Shown: in pieces, positions 50,290 to 58,297 of the stretch
Position numbering within the stretch: position 1 is the stretch's first letter
Layout of the letters: every line of letters starts with the position of its first letter
Assembly (NCBI RefSeq): GCF_012034935.1
Contig: NZ_JAATEN010000023.1
Coordinates: forward strand, 47,955-111,954
Direction of reading: 5' to 3'
DNA length: 64,000 nucleotides
From: Streptomyces zingiberis
Lineage (GTDB): Bacteria; Actinomycetota; Actinomycetes; Streptomycetales; Streptomycetaceae
The notes under the pieces: generated by a model
Databases searched by the model: none
Seen by the model: only the letters and a program-made list of their open reading frames with translations
Told to the model about the DNA's origin: nothing
Position numbers and translations under genes: made by a program

Positions 50290-50921
50290 CCCTCACCACC
50301 GCCAACCCGGCCCTCGACGCTGTGATCCTCGACTACAACGGCGTCATCGGCCTGCAGCCCGACGCTGACCAGTGGAAGCACCTTGCCCACCTCGCCAACT
50401 GGCCCGACGGCGACATTGCCTCGTTCCAGAGCGCCTTCTGGAGCGCCCGCGAGGCGTACGACGCCGGCCAGCTGAGCGACCTGGCGTACTGGGCCCGCGT
50501 ACTCGGCTACCACCCCGGCCCGCGCATGCTGCGCGAACTGCGCACCGCCGACACCGCCATGTGGACCACGGTGGACCACCGCATGATCGCCGTCCTACGG
50601 CGCGCCCACCAGCTCGGGTTGCCGATGGTGCTGCTGTCCAACGCCCCGCACCCGCTCAGCGACGTCCTCGACACCCACGACTGGTGCCGCGAGCTGATGA
50701 CCCGGGCCCTGTACTCCGCCCGGCTTCAGGTGTGCAAGCCGGACCCGGCCGCCTACCAACTGGCCCTGGGCGCCACCGGCGTCGCAGACCCGCAGCGCGT
50801 GCTGTTCGTCGATGACCGGGCGGACAACTGCCGCGCCGCCACCCGCCTCGGGCTGCGCACGCTGCACTACACCGGCCAGCCCGCCCACCTGGAAGCAGCA
50901 CTGCTGCCCCGCACCAGCTGA
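50286..50921 (+). CDS. HAD-superfamily hydrolase with altered motif I
   Basis: The 211-residue protein shows HAD motif I as VILDYNGVIG, motif II in MVLLSNAP, the lysine in QVCKPDPAAY and motif IV in VLFVDDRADNCRAA. In most HAD phosphatases motif I is DxDxT or DxDGV. Here the second Asp is Asn, which should weaken or change acid/base catalysis. TTG 50286 overlaps the MFS stop (TTGA). It may dephosphorylate a product of the ligase pathway, or act as a binding protein. Confidence 0.83.
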   Translation: MTLTTANPALDAVILDYNGVIGLQPDADQWKHLAHLANWPDGDIASFQSAFWSAREAYDAGQLSDLAYWARVLGYHPGPRMLRELRTADTAMWTTVDHRMIAVLRRAHQLGLPMVLLSNAPHPLSDVLDTHDWCRELMTRALYSARLQVCKPDPAAYQLALGATGVADPQRVLFVDDRADNCRAATRLGLRTLHYTGQPAHLEAALLPRTS

Positions 50922-50954
50922 CCCAACCCCGAACACCTACATCTCAGGACCCGC

Positions 50955-51822
50955 GTGCCACCCCACGACGACCTACACACCATCGACGGAGACGTCTACG
51001 TCTGCCCGCGCTACCTCGCCGGCACCACCGGCATCGGCGACCCCGCCCTCGCGCCCCTCCGCGACCTCGGTTGGAATCTGGAGAACGACGACCTCGGCAA
51101 CGCCTACGTCCACGCACCCGACCGCAAGGTCCGCCTCGGCTACCTGCCCGAAGGCGAGGACGACGGCCTGTGGCACATCAACGCCTACAGCGATCCCTTC
51201 GGACCGCCGGCCCTGGGGCGTCTGCTTCAACGACTCCTGCCCGACCGAGTTCGTCACCGCGTTCACCACCGCGCTCGCCAAGGCGTACCAGCAGGGCCCG
51301 GATGCCTACCTCGCGACGCCGAAGCCGGGCAGCGCGGACCGTGACCCGTTCCTCGCGGTCGTACCGCTCATCAACCGCGGCTGGCAGATCGACCACCCCC
51401 GGTGGGGCGTCTTCGCGATCCAGTCGCCCGACGGATATGCGGGGCTGGAGTTCACCACCGGACGCCTCGACCCGGAAGCCGAGTTGACCACCCGCGACGC
51501 CCGCTGGCAGCTGTGGGCCGGCACCTCGATCGACCGCCCGGCCTGGTACGCCACCGCCAGCACCGACACCCCCGTGGCCCTGATCAAGGCCGTCACCGAG
51601 TGCGTGTCCGATCCCGCGCCGCTGCCCCGCTGGAGGGAGGAAACGTACAGCTACGTCAAGGGCATGGCCCAGCTCACCCCGGTCATCCCACCCCGGTCCT
51701 CGGCCCCGACACCGCTCGACGTCCAGCGCGCCGCCGCCCGTAGCCCCGCCGCCCTTCCCGCTTCCAGTGTCCCGCGCTGGAGTACCACCAGCCGGCCCGC
51801 TCTGCCCGGCCCCGGCCGTTGA
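50955..51822 (+). pseudogene. DUF317 protein gene with one-base insertion
   Basis: GTG 50955 opens a first DUF317 repeat (VYVCPRYLAGTTGIGDPALA, then GLWHINAYSDPFGPPA). The frame then changes: the next frame continues WGVCFNDSCPTEFVTAFTTA and a full second repeat (PDGYAGLEFTTG, then WAGTSIDRPAWYATAS). Removing one C from 51211-51213 joins them as GPPAWGV, giving 288 residues; the span is one base more than a multiple of three. It may be a recent inactivation or an assembly error. Confidence 0.78.
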
Positions 51823-51859
51823 CCACCCGCCACTTCACCGTCCGACCGGAGGCATCCGC

Positions 51860-52354
51860 TTGGCCCTGCACGCCCGCGAGTTCTTCATGGAGCACCTGAA
51901 GCTCCCGTTCACCGAGGCAGGCGTTGTCGGCAGCACCTACTACGCGACCCCCGTTCCCGCTGGCCCGCTGAGGCTGCGGATCGACTTCGCCCGGACCATC
52001 CGCGCAGACGAGTACAACGGCCTGCGCCTGGCCGTCATCCACCAGGACAGAGGCGAACTCGACGCCGCGGTGCTGCGCTTCGAGGACCACAAGACCTTCG
52101 ACCACCGCGACGCATCTCAGGGCCGCAGTCCGAGGGAATCGGGGTACGGCACCTTCCAGGAGCTTCGCGACCGTCCCGACTGGGTGCCCTGGGAACACGC
52201 CCACACAGACGGACTGCGCAACGCCATCGAGCAGTACGTCTCCGTCTGGTTCCCCGGTGCCTGGAAGACGCCCGCGCCGTCACGTACCTCGGGCCGCACC
52301 GTCCGGAAGGCCCCGTCACCCGAGACCGCCCGCAGCGGCACTCGCTCCCGCTGA
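51860..52354 (+). CDS. Hypothetical protein
   Basis: TTG 51860 lies 7 bases after GGAGG; longer frames overlap the DUF317 gene. The 164 residues contain AREFFMEHLKLPFTEAGVVG, PLRLRIDFARTIRADEYNGL, RLAVIHQDRGELDAAVLRFE and WVPWEHAHTDGLRNAIEQYV. The alternation of strands and a conserved W-x-x-W suggests a compact domain, not recognised. It precedes the surface protein by 61 bases. Confidence 0.65.
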   Translation: MALHAREFFMEHLKLPFTEAGVVGSTYYATPVPAGPLRLRIDFARTIRADEYNGLRLAVIHQDRGELDAAVLRFEDHKTFDHRDASQGRSPRESGYGTFQELRDRPDWVPWEHAHTDGLRNAIEQYVSVWFPGAWKTPAPSRTSGRTVRKAPSPETARSGTRSR

Positions 52355-52415
52355 ACCGTCGCAGCCCCGCGCTGCCGCCCCTTCGTCATCCTCTTCCTCG
52401 TTCAGGAGTTCCTGC

Positions 52416-53444
52416 TTGCGCATCACCCCTGCCCGCCGCCTTCCCGTCGCCGTTGCCGCGGCGGTGACCGGCACCCTTACCTGGGCCCCGACCGCGACTG
52501 CCCAGCCGACCGAGCCGACGCCCTCCGCTGCTGTCACCGACACACCCCAGCCCGACGCGGGCAGCATCGGCATTGTCAAGAAGGATCCAGCCGGCGACAT
52601 CCTTAAAGGCGCCGCCTTCCTCCTCTTCGACGCCACCGGCCAGGAAGCCGGCAGCGGCACCACCGACGCCCAGGGGCAGCTGACCTTCACCGGTCTCGCC
52701 CCCGGCGTGTACCGGCTGAAGGAGACGACCTCAGGCAGCCCGCTCCACGATGTCGTCGCCGACCAGGACGTCATCGTCACCCCCGGCGCCACCGCCCGCC
52801 TGACGATCGTCGACCCGTTCAAGCCCGCCCAGGTCCTGCTGAAGACCAAGGACAACAAGACCGGCAAGCTCCTGCCCGGCTCCACCGTGAACATCGGCAG
52901 CGGCGAGAAGACCCTGCTCACCCTCACCACCGGTCCGAAGGGCACCGCCACCGGCGAACTCGCTGTGCCCAGCCGCAAGGCCGAGTTCTGGGTCAAGCAG
53001 GTCAAGGCCCCCAAGGGCTACGAACTCTCCAAGCCCGTGAAGACCTTCACCGCCGGACCCGGCGCCCCGATTACCGTGACCGTCACCAACACCAAGACCG
53101 CCACCACGCCCAAGCCCACCGAGAAGCCGACGGACCAGCCGACCGCTACCCCGTCGATGCCCACGGACAGTCCGGCCGGGAGCACTTCTGGCGGGTCAGC
53201 GTCCAATCCGCCGGCCACCGGCACACCGGACACTGACTCCTCAGTCATCTCGTCAGCGGACGGGACGGATCCCACGTCACCGAAGACTCCGGGCGGTTCC
53301 CTCGCCCACACCGGCGCCGACGCCACCCCGTGGATCCTCGGCGGTGCCGGACTCATGCTCGTCGGCGGCATCGGCGCGATTGCCGCCGCGCGCCGCCGTA
53401 CGGGCTCCGAGCCCGAGCCGGACGAGAACGCCGACACGAACTAA
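52416..53444 (+). CDS. Sortase-anchored surface protein with SpaA/Cna-B domains
   Basis: TTG 52416 stands 7 bases after AGGAG. The 342-residue product has a signal peptide (LPVAVAAAVTGTLTWAPTAT, then AQP) and a first prealbumin-like domain (GSIGIVKKDPAGDILKGAAF, GVYRLKETTSGSP). A second follows (VLLKTKDNKTGKLLPGSTVN, KAEFWVKQVKAPKGYELSKP), then a Pro/Thr/Ser stalk, the sorting signal LAHTG (296-300), a membrane helix and a basic tail. LAxTG is the class E sortase signal of Streptomyces. The Lys/Asn/Glu pattern allows isopeptide bonds. It is probably a cell-wall adhesin or mating-surface protein. A strong terminator follows. Confidence 0.88.
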   Translation: MRITPARRLPVAVAAAVTGTLTWAPTATAQPTEPTPSAAVTDTPQPDAGSIGIVKKDPAGDILKGAAFLLFDATGQEAGSGTTDAQGQLTFTGLAPGVYRLKETTSGSPLHDVVADQDVIVTPGATARLTIVDPFKPAQVLLKTKDNKTGKLLPGSTVNIGSGEKTLLTLTTGPKGTATGELAVPSRKAEFWVKQVKAPKGYELSKPVKTFTAGPGAPITVTVTNTKTATTPKPTEKPTDQPTATPSMPTDSPAGSTSGGSASNPPATGTPDTDSSVISSADGTDPTSPKTPGGSLAHTGADATPWILGGAGLMLVGGIGAIAAARRRTGSEPEPDENADTN

Positions 53445-53458
53445 CTGGTCTTCCCCAT

Positions 53459-53493
53459 GCCAGGCCCCTGGGACCGAGTCCCGGGGGCCTGGC
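53459..53493 (+). terminator. Strong hairpin after the surface-protein gene
   Basis: GCCAGGCCCC (53459-53468) pairs with GGGGCCTGGC (53484-53493), and the loop region itself can pair (GGGAC with GTCCC). It begins 14 bases after the stop codon at the end of the rightward block, so it is a probable terminator, though without a long U-tract. Confidence 0.65.
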
Positions 53494-53665
53494 GCGCATC
53501 CATGGCGACGGCCAGGGCCACGCCTTCCGCCGGGATGTGGCGCGCACCTTCTGGGACCTGGCCGACGACGAGGACGTCCTGCTCGCCGCGCTGGAGGGCA
53601 AGCGAGACACCGAGCACTGGCGCCTGCCTGTTCCGCCACCGGACCAGCAGGGCCGTCCCGAGTGA
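53494..53665 (+). pseudogene. C-terminal gene remnant
   Basis: The frame reads IHGDGQGHAFRRDVARTFWD, then LADDEDVLLAALEGKRDTEH to a stop at 53665. It has good codon use but starts inside the terminator hairpin with no proper start. GTG 53537 would give 42 residues. It looks like the tail of a truncated gene at the edge of the rightward block. Between here and 53829 nothing else is convincing. Confidence 0.4.
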
Positions 53666-53829
53666 CCAACCGCGGCTGGACACGTCGGACGCCCCCGCGG
53701 AGCCCCTCCACACTCGTAGGCCCACAGGCCGTACGAGCGGGGGTCAGGCGCGACGGAACCTCGACTGTGTTCTGTTGGGGGCCTGATTGCTGGTGTTCGG
53801 CACGGCTGGCCCAGTCGACGCGGCAGCAT

Positions 53830-55113
53830 TTAAAGGCGCTCGGCACCACTTCGACCGCCCGTTGCCGGACCTTGCGGGCCGGGGGCGACGGGATTGCAAG
53901 CCGCAGAGCCGAGAGCTACGGCGGTGTCGGCTCCCGGCACTGAACGGCCGGCTCGGCGCGCCTCGCCCCACCAGCCGACCCCCGTCAGCACCAGGGTGAG
54001 GCCGACTCCGGCCAGGATGGCCGTGGACGGTGCCACCGCCTTGAGGAGGGCCCCGGCGAGCGACCCTGTCGCCGCGTAGCCTGCACCCGCCGCCGCGTAC
54101 ATCACGGAGTAACCTGCGGCCAGAGCGCCCGGCGGAAGCGCCTCGCGCAGAGACAGGTTGCGGGTGAGCATCGCACACGACTGAAGTGTGCCCCCCACGA
54201 CCAGCGCGGCGGCGATCCCGGCCGGGTGATGCGTCAGTGCCGCAAGGGTTACGCACGCCGATGTCCCGGCCATCAACACCAGGCTGCGGGTGCGCAGCCG
54301 CCCGGGCCAGGACCGAAGACCGTGGACAAAGGCGCCGAGCCCCCCGCCCACCGCCATCCCGGTCAGCAGCGGACCGGACCAGCCGACGCCGACGCCGCGC
54401 TGTTCGAGCAGGGCCGGCAGCACGAGTTCGGACAGACCGAGCAGGGCCAGACTGGCCGCGCCCGTGACGTACACCGGCCAGGCGCCGGTCAGGAGTCGCA
54501 GCAGCGACGCACTCGTCCGGTCCTCGCCGCCCGTGTCGTCCGCGCCCCAGCTGGCCGGAAGCAGCCACAGGCCCGCGACCGACGACGCCATCAGGGCGGC
54601 ACCGAGGATCAGCGGGGCGGGTGATGCTACACCGAGGGCCAGACCGGCAACCGCTGCCGGGGAGACGGCCCAGATGCCGGCCGTCAGTATCGACTCGATG
54701 GATAGCGCCTGCGCTGTCGCACGCTCCGGGACGAGCACGGTGAGCAGCGTGCGCAGGCCACCGGTGGTAGCGGTCGGGGCGGCACCGGCGAGACACGCAA
54801 ACCCGGCGAGGACCGCCGGATGCACGCCGGGGAACACCCCGAGGCCCGTGAAGGCGCCGGCTCCGACCGCGAGCCCGACGGCCAGGTGAACACGGGCGCG
54901 GTCGGGGCGCAGGCGCATCCCGAGGACGGGGGCGCCGATGATCTCGCCGATGACGTAGGCCGCCGCGAGGATCGCGCCCAGGGAGTAGCCGCCAGGGCGT
55001 TCGCGCACCAGGAAGACCAGGGCCAACGGAGCCATGGCCACCGGCATGCGGGCGCCGACGGTGGTACAGGACCAGATCAGGACCTGCCTCGAGGCGACGT
55101 CGCGGTAGCTCAT
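53830..55113 (-). CDS. MFS transporter
   Basis: This 427-residue leftward protein has about twelve membrane segments (MPVAMAPLALVFLVRERPGG, LGAILAAAYVIGEIIGAPVL, GGLRTLLTVLVPERATAQAL). The conserved R-x-x-L-x-x-L-V-P-E-R segment and the ATG-like TTG/ATG start at 55113 after a divergent promoter region are typical of actinomycete MFS-1 exporters of unknown substrate. It stands alone and points away from the NrdJ-like gene. Confidence 0.8.
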   Translation of the reverse strand: MSYRDVASRQVLIWSCTTVGARMPVAMAPLALVFLVRERPGGYSLGAILAAAYVIGEIIGAPVLGMRLRPDRARVHLAVGLAVGAGAFTGLGVFPGVHPAVLAGFACLAGAAPTATTGGLRTLLTVLVPERATAQALSIESILTAGIWAVSPAAVAGLALGVASPAPLILGAALMASSVAGLWLLPASWGADDTGGEDRTSASLLRLLTGAWPVYVTGAASLALLGLSELVLPALLEQRGVGVGWSGPLLTGMAVGGGLGAFVHGLRSWPGRLRTRSLVLMAGTSACVTLAALTHHPAGIAAALVVGGTLQSCAMLTRNLSLREALPPGALAAGYSVMYAAAGAGYAATGSLAGALLKAVAPSTAILAGVGLTLVLTGVGWWGEARRAGRSVPGADTAVALGSAACNPVAPGPQGPATGGRSGAERL

Positions 55114-55512
55114 GGGACGACGCTAGAGGCCGGCACCGACAACGCCCCAGGGGATTTCCGGCGCCTGCGGATATGAGCCTGCGGGCGTTGTTCGTGAGCC
55201 CGTGCACGTGCGTTGCTGTCACGCGCTCGCGTCTCGCAGCACGGGAGACGGCCCGTGGCAACGGTACCGCCCCGGAAGCCTGGGTTACCGGCACGATCGC
55301 AGAACCCCAACTCCCCTGTGCATTCGATGTGTTGGAGTCAGTGTGCCTCTCGTGGCTTCAGGGGGCTCGCTCGGCGTGCCGCGTTTGGCGCTGTCTGCCT
55401 CCCACCTTTACGGTAACCCCAACATGTTGTGGTCAACATCGATTTGATGCCCACAGTTTGTGTATTCGTTTGCGCTCTGCTCAGATTCGCGAGTAAGGAT
55501 GGGGATCATTCC
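55114..55512. promoter_or_regulatory. Divergent intergenic region with two NrdR-like boxes
   Basis: No gene is seen in these 399 bases. Two imperfect palindromes lie upstream of the NrdJ-like gene: one around CAACATGTTG (55420-55429, extended to CCCCAACATGTTGTGG) and one CACAGTTTGTG (55452-55462). Their centres are about 32 bp apart, three helical turns, as in paired NrdR boxes of ribonucleotide reductase promoters. Binding is inferred. Confidence 0.5.
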
Positions 55513-56061
55513 ATGGCCCAACGGTTCGGTGACAGCACGACGCGAACGCGCAGCGGGGAGCACGCTGTCGAGCCGACCCAGCAGCATCCTCTGCGGCGCA
55601 TGCAGTCGACGACCCGGTCGTTCACGGTCGGCGAGGGCAAGGGGTACCTGACCGTCGCATGCACCGAGGACGGGGCCCCCGCCGAAGTGCTGATCCGTAT
55701 GGCCAAGCAGGGCTCCACGCTCGCGGGCATGATGGACGCCTTCTCCTCAACCATCACCCAGGGCCTCCGGCATGGCGTTCCGCTCAGGGCGTTCGTCACC
55801 GACTACGTCGGAATGCGCTTCGAGCCCGCCGGCCTCACCAACGACCCAGAGGTCAAGCAGGCAAGTTCCGTCATGGACTACGTCGGCCGCCGCCTGGCCC
55901 TCGACTACCTGCCCTACGACCTCCGGGTGGAACTCAACGTCCTCACCACCGAAGAGCGGGCCACCAAGGAAGCCATCGACGGAGTCGGCGACGCCGTGTG
56001 GACCGACATGGTGGGCCTGTCCATGTCCGCTCCCCTCGTGGCACGACCACGCCGTAGCTGA
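55513..56061 (+). CDS. Stand-alone C-terminal domain of B12-dependent ribonucleotide reductase (NrdJ-like)
   Basis: The protein (182 residues from ATG 55513) is collinear with the C-terminal segment of class II NrdJ: RSFTVGEGKGYLTVACTEDG, then LIRMAKQGSTLAGMMDAFSS, LRHGVPLRAFVTDYVGMRFE and GLTNDPEVKQASSVMDYVGR. NrdJ enzymes are about 950 aa. Here the catalytic barrel and the terminal redox cysteines are absent. It may be a relic, or an accessory subunit like NrdJb in organisms with split NrdJ. NrdR-like boxes upstream suggest it is still controlled with nucleotide metabolism. Confidence 0.75.
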   Translation: MAQRFGDSTTRTRSGEHAVEPTQQHPLRRMQSTTRSFTVGEGKGYLTVACTEDGAPAEVLIRMAKQGSTLAGMMDAFSSTITQGLRHGVPLRAFVTDYVGMRFEPAGLTNDPEVKQASSVMDYVGRRLALDYLPYDLRVELNVLTTEERATKEAIDGVGDAVWTDMVGLSMSAPLVARPRRS

Positions 56062-56365
56062 CCCTCCCCCCCCGGCCCGAACGCAGCCGTGGAACGGACG
56101 AACTGCGCCAGATCGCCTGAGACCACAATCGAATCGGGCCAGACCACTCGAGACGGAAAGCCAGATCTTTCGAGACGGGACAGCTGGGTTCGCTGCCAAA
56201 CGCCTCGATCGGATGACGAGGGACAGTCGTCTGTTGTCAGCGAAGCCAGCCGCTCTGCCATCCAACCCAGTCGAATAGCGGTGATCTCTCGGTGTCGCCG
56301 CAATGGACACCGTGGCCATGCCGCTACGCGTGGGCTGCGCACTCTCGGATGGGAGACTTGTTCAC
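56062..56365. other. Intergenic region without a gene
   Basis: These 304 bases between two rightward genes have no convincing frame, lower coding bias and no clear hairpin. GGAG about 10 bases before ATG 56366 is the ribosome-binding site of the next gene. A promoter for that gene probably lies here but no strong -35/-10 pair is evident. Confidence 0.4.
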
Positions 56366-56722
56366 ATGAAAGAGGTGCGCTGCGAGCGGTGCGACAACAT
56401 CATCGGCATGGGGTGCGCCTGTCCTCCTGATGGCAGCGTGCCCAAGGCACACCCGGAGGAAAGGCGTGTTCGACAGGAGTGGCGGCGGTTCCCCGGCAAC
56501 GCCATCTTGATCAAACAGAATGGTAAGGCGCACGTTCCGGGCGCCTGCGATCACATGACAGAAGACGAGGTGCAGCCCCCGAAGTGGGGTTGGATCCTCG
56601 ATCCGGCGCCCGGAGATTGGGACCGTATCAGCGAAAGCAGCCCAGCGATCGCCACTGGGGGGAACGCGCGGCTGCGGGCGACGAGTCGGTGCATGACGTG
56701 CATGGGGACTCTCGGCGGCTGA
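56366..56722 (+). CDS. Putative zinc-ribbon protein
   Basis: The 118-residue protein starts KEVRCERCDNIIGMGCACPP with C-x-x-C and C-x-C pairs, and ends RCMTCMGTLGG with a further C-x-x-C. A middle His/Cys-containing segment reads HVPGACDHMTEDE. Two zinc sites are plausible. No family recognised. It is isolated, with loosely spaced neighbours, and its codon bias is weaker than in the main blocks. Confidence 0.6.
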   Translation: MKEVRCERCDNIIGMGCACPPDGSVPKAHPEERRVRQEWRRFPGNAILIKQNGKAHVPGACDHMTEDEVQPPKWGWILDPAPGDWDRISESSPAIATGGNARLRATSRCMTCMGTLGG

Positions 56723-56916
56723 TGGGTAGCAGGGCGTGCTGTGCTGTGGGATAGCTGGCCAGAGGGCCGACGGCTTCCCGTTGGCCCTCGTTAGTGTCGT
56801 GGTTCTGGGCACGCCGGATGCGGCACGACTCGGTCCGATGGTGTCCTTGGACAGCGAAGTTAGTCGGGGGCGACTCTCTGATCTGCGACGACTGGATTGA
56901 ATGTCAAACGCCGTGG

Positions 56917-57441
56917 TCAGGTTCGCGCACGCGGGAGCAGGCGATCCAGCTCTTCACGGGCCCAGCGGCAGTGGTCCACACCGCAGGGGGTCAGACCACG
57001 CGCCTCGGCTTCGGACTCGAACTGCGTGTGGAACGAGTCAGGATGCCGCCCGGCACCGGAGACGCGGCCGCAGCTCATGCTGTAGTGGTAGATCTTGAGG
57101 GCAGCGCCGATGGTGGTCCGGGTCCAGACAACGGGGTCGTTCCAATGGGCCCTTAGGCTTGCCTCCCGTGCTTCGAGGGCTTGACGTTCACTGGGGATCG
57201 GGTCGAGGGCGGTAGCGAAGTCCGCGCGTGCCAGTCCTCGAACGCGCTGACTCTCTCCGCTGTCTTGGAACAGGAGGCGGTCGGCGTCGGTCTCGTGAGT
57301 CATGCACCGCTCGCGGATAGCTTGCGCTGCCTGACTGCGCCGCAGCTCGTAGGCTTCCCGATCCGCGAGAAGCTGCTTGAGCTGGCGCCCTCGGTGTTCG
57401 TTACGCCAGACGAGTAGGTCCGAAGTACTGATGACGTCCAC
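56917..57441 (-). CDS. Hypothetical charged helical protein
   Basis: GTG 57441 follows a GGGGGAAAAG stretch; the frame extends upstream but loses coding character. The 174 residues start VDVISTSDLLVWRNEHRGRQ and contain a long charged helix (QLLADREAYELRRSQAAQAI). C-terminal Cys/His residues in MSCGRVSGAGRHPDSFH and LTPCGVDHCRW could bind metal. Third-position GC is lower than average here, suggesting different ancestry. Confidence 0.55.
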   Translation of the reverse strand: MDVISTSDLLVWRNEHRGRQLKQLLADREAYELRRSQAAQAIRERCMTHETDADRLLFQDSGESQRVRGLARADFATALDPIPSERQALEAREASLRAHWNDPVVWTRTTIGAALKIYHYSMSCGRVSGAGRHPDSFHTQFESEAEARGLTPCGVDHCRWAREELDRLLPRART

Positions 57442-57979
57442 GGTGCTTTTCCCCCTAATGCGCGTTGTGCGCGCGAGCGTACATCGCGAGCCGAGGACGG
57501 GGCCGGAGTGTGCTCGATGTGTGGACGGAGGGAACTCCACGTCCGTGACTACCGCGACTGGGTTGGCTGACACGGAGCGTCAGTCGCGGTGGTATGACGA
57601 CTGAGTTGGGTGACAACGGACAGATGGCAAAACGACTGGGTGCGATGTCCACGGACCACAGTTCGCCCGGGGCAGACAGGAAAGAGCCGGGAAAGACTGG
57701 CCAACGCGCGTAGACCTATGTCAACGTAGACGACCCTTCCCGGAAACAGCCAGGTCAGAGAGGTGATTGTCCGTGGCTGTGGCTCCCGTGAGCCACGGAG
57801 ACGCCTGCCGATATCGTCCCGTCGTGTCACGCGTGCTGGAGACCCCCGGCCCCTGTGAAGGACAAAGTCGAGTAGGCGCCAGGAGATTCCACACGGCACC
57901 GCGCTCCTTCTGCCCAACCTTGAGCGGCGCGACCTCCGCCGTCCCGTACGCCCCCTCCCTGCATGTAAGGAGACTTCCC
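57442..57979. other. Intergenic region with hairpin
   Basis: This 538-base gap separates divergent genes and has no convincing frame on either strand. It contains a hairpin with arms GTGGCTC and GAGCCAC (57779-57796), a longer inverted repeat CCGGGAA (57688-57694) with TTCCCGG (57736-57742), and two direct copies of CGTAGAC near 57709 and 57725. It probably holds both promoters. Confidence 0.45.
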
Positions 57980-58270
57980 GTGGAGCCCTCGGAGATGACC
58001 GTCGGTGACCTCATCGACCGCCTGTCCGCCTGCGACCGGACCGCGCCCTTGCGGCTGGCGATGAACCCGTTCTTCCCCATGGCCCATCGCCCGGCGCAGG
58101 TCGTCGAAGCGTGCGATGAGGCCGGACGGCCCGTCGTCTACGTGGCCGAGGGACGGGACGCGGACAGCCAGCTCGGGCATCTGCCGCCCGAGGTAGCCGT
58201 GGCCCTGACCTGGCAGGCCCCTGTCCAGGCGCCCCCGCGCCGCCCCCGCCGTACCGCCCGCGGAAAGTAG
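57980..58270 (+). CDS. Small hypothetical protein
   Basis: GTG 57980 stands 7 bases after AAGGAG. The 96-residue product reads MTVGDLIDRLSACDRTAPLR, then LAMNPFFPMAHRPAQVVEAC and RPVV-YVAEG. This pattern is common in small Streptomyces plasmid and chromosomal proteins of unknown function, often beside DUF317 genes as here. It is followed after 27 bases by the CTG-started DUF317 gene. Confidence 0.7.
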   Translation: MEPSEMTVGDLIDRLSACDRTAPLRLAMNPFFPMAHRPAQVVEACDEAGRPVVYVAEGRDADSQLGHLPPEVAVALTWQAPVQAPPRRPRRTARGK

Positions 58271-58297
58271 ATCCGCACCCAGCCCCTGGAGGCGCCC

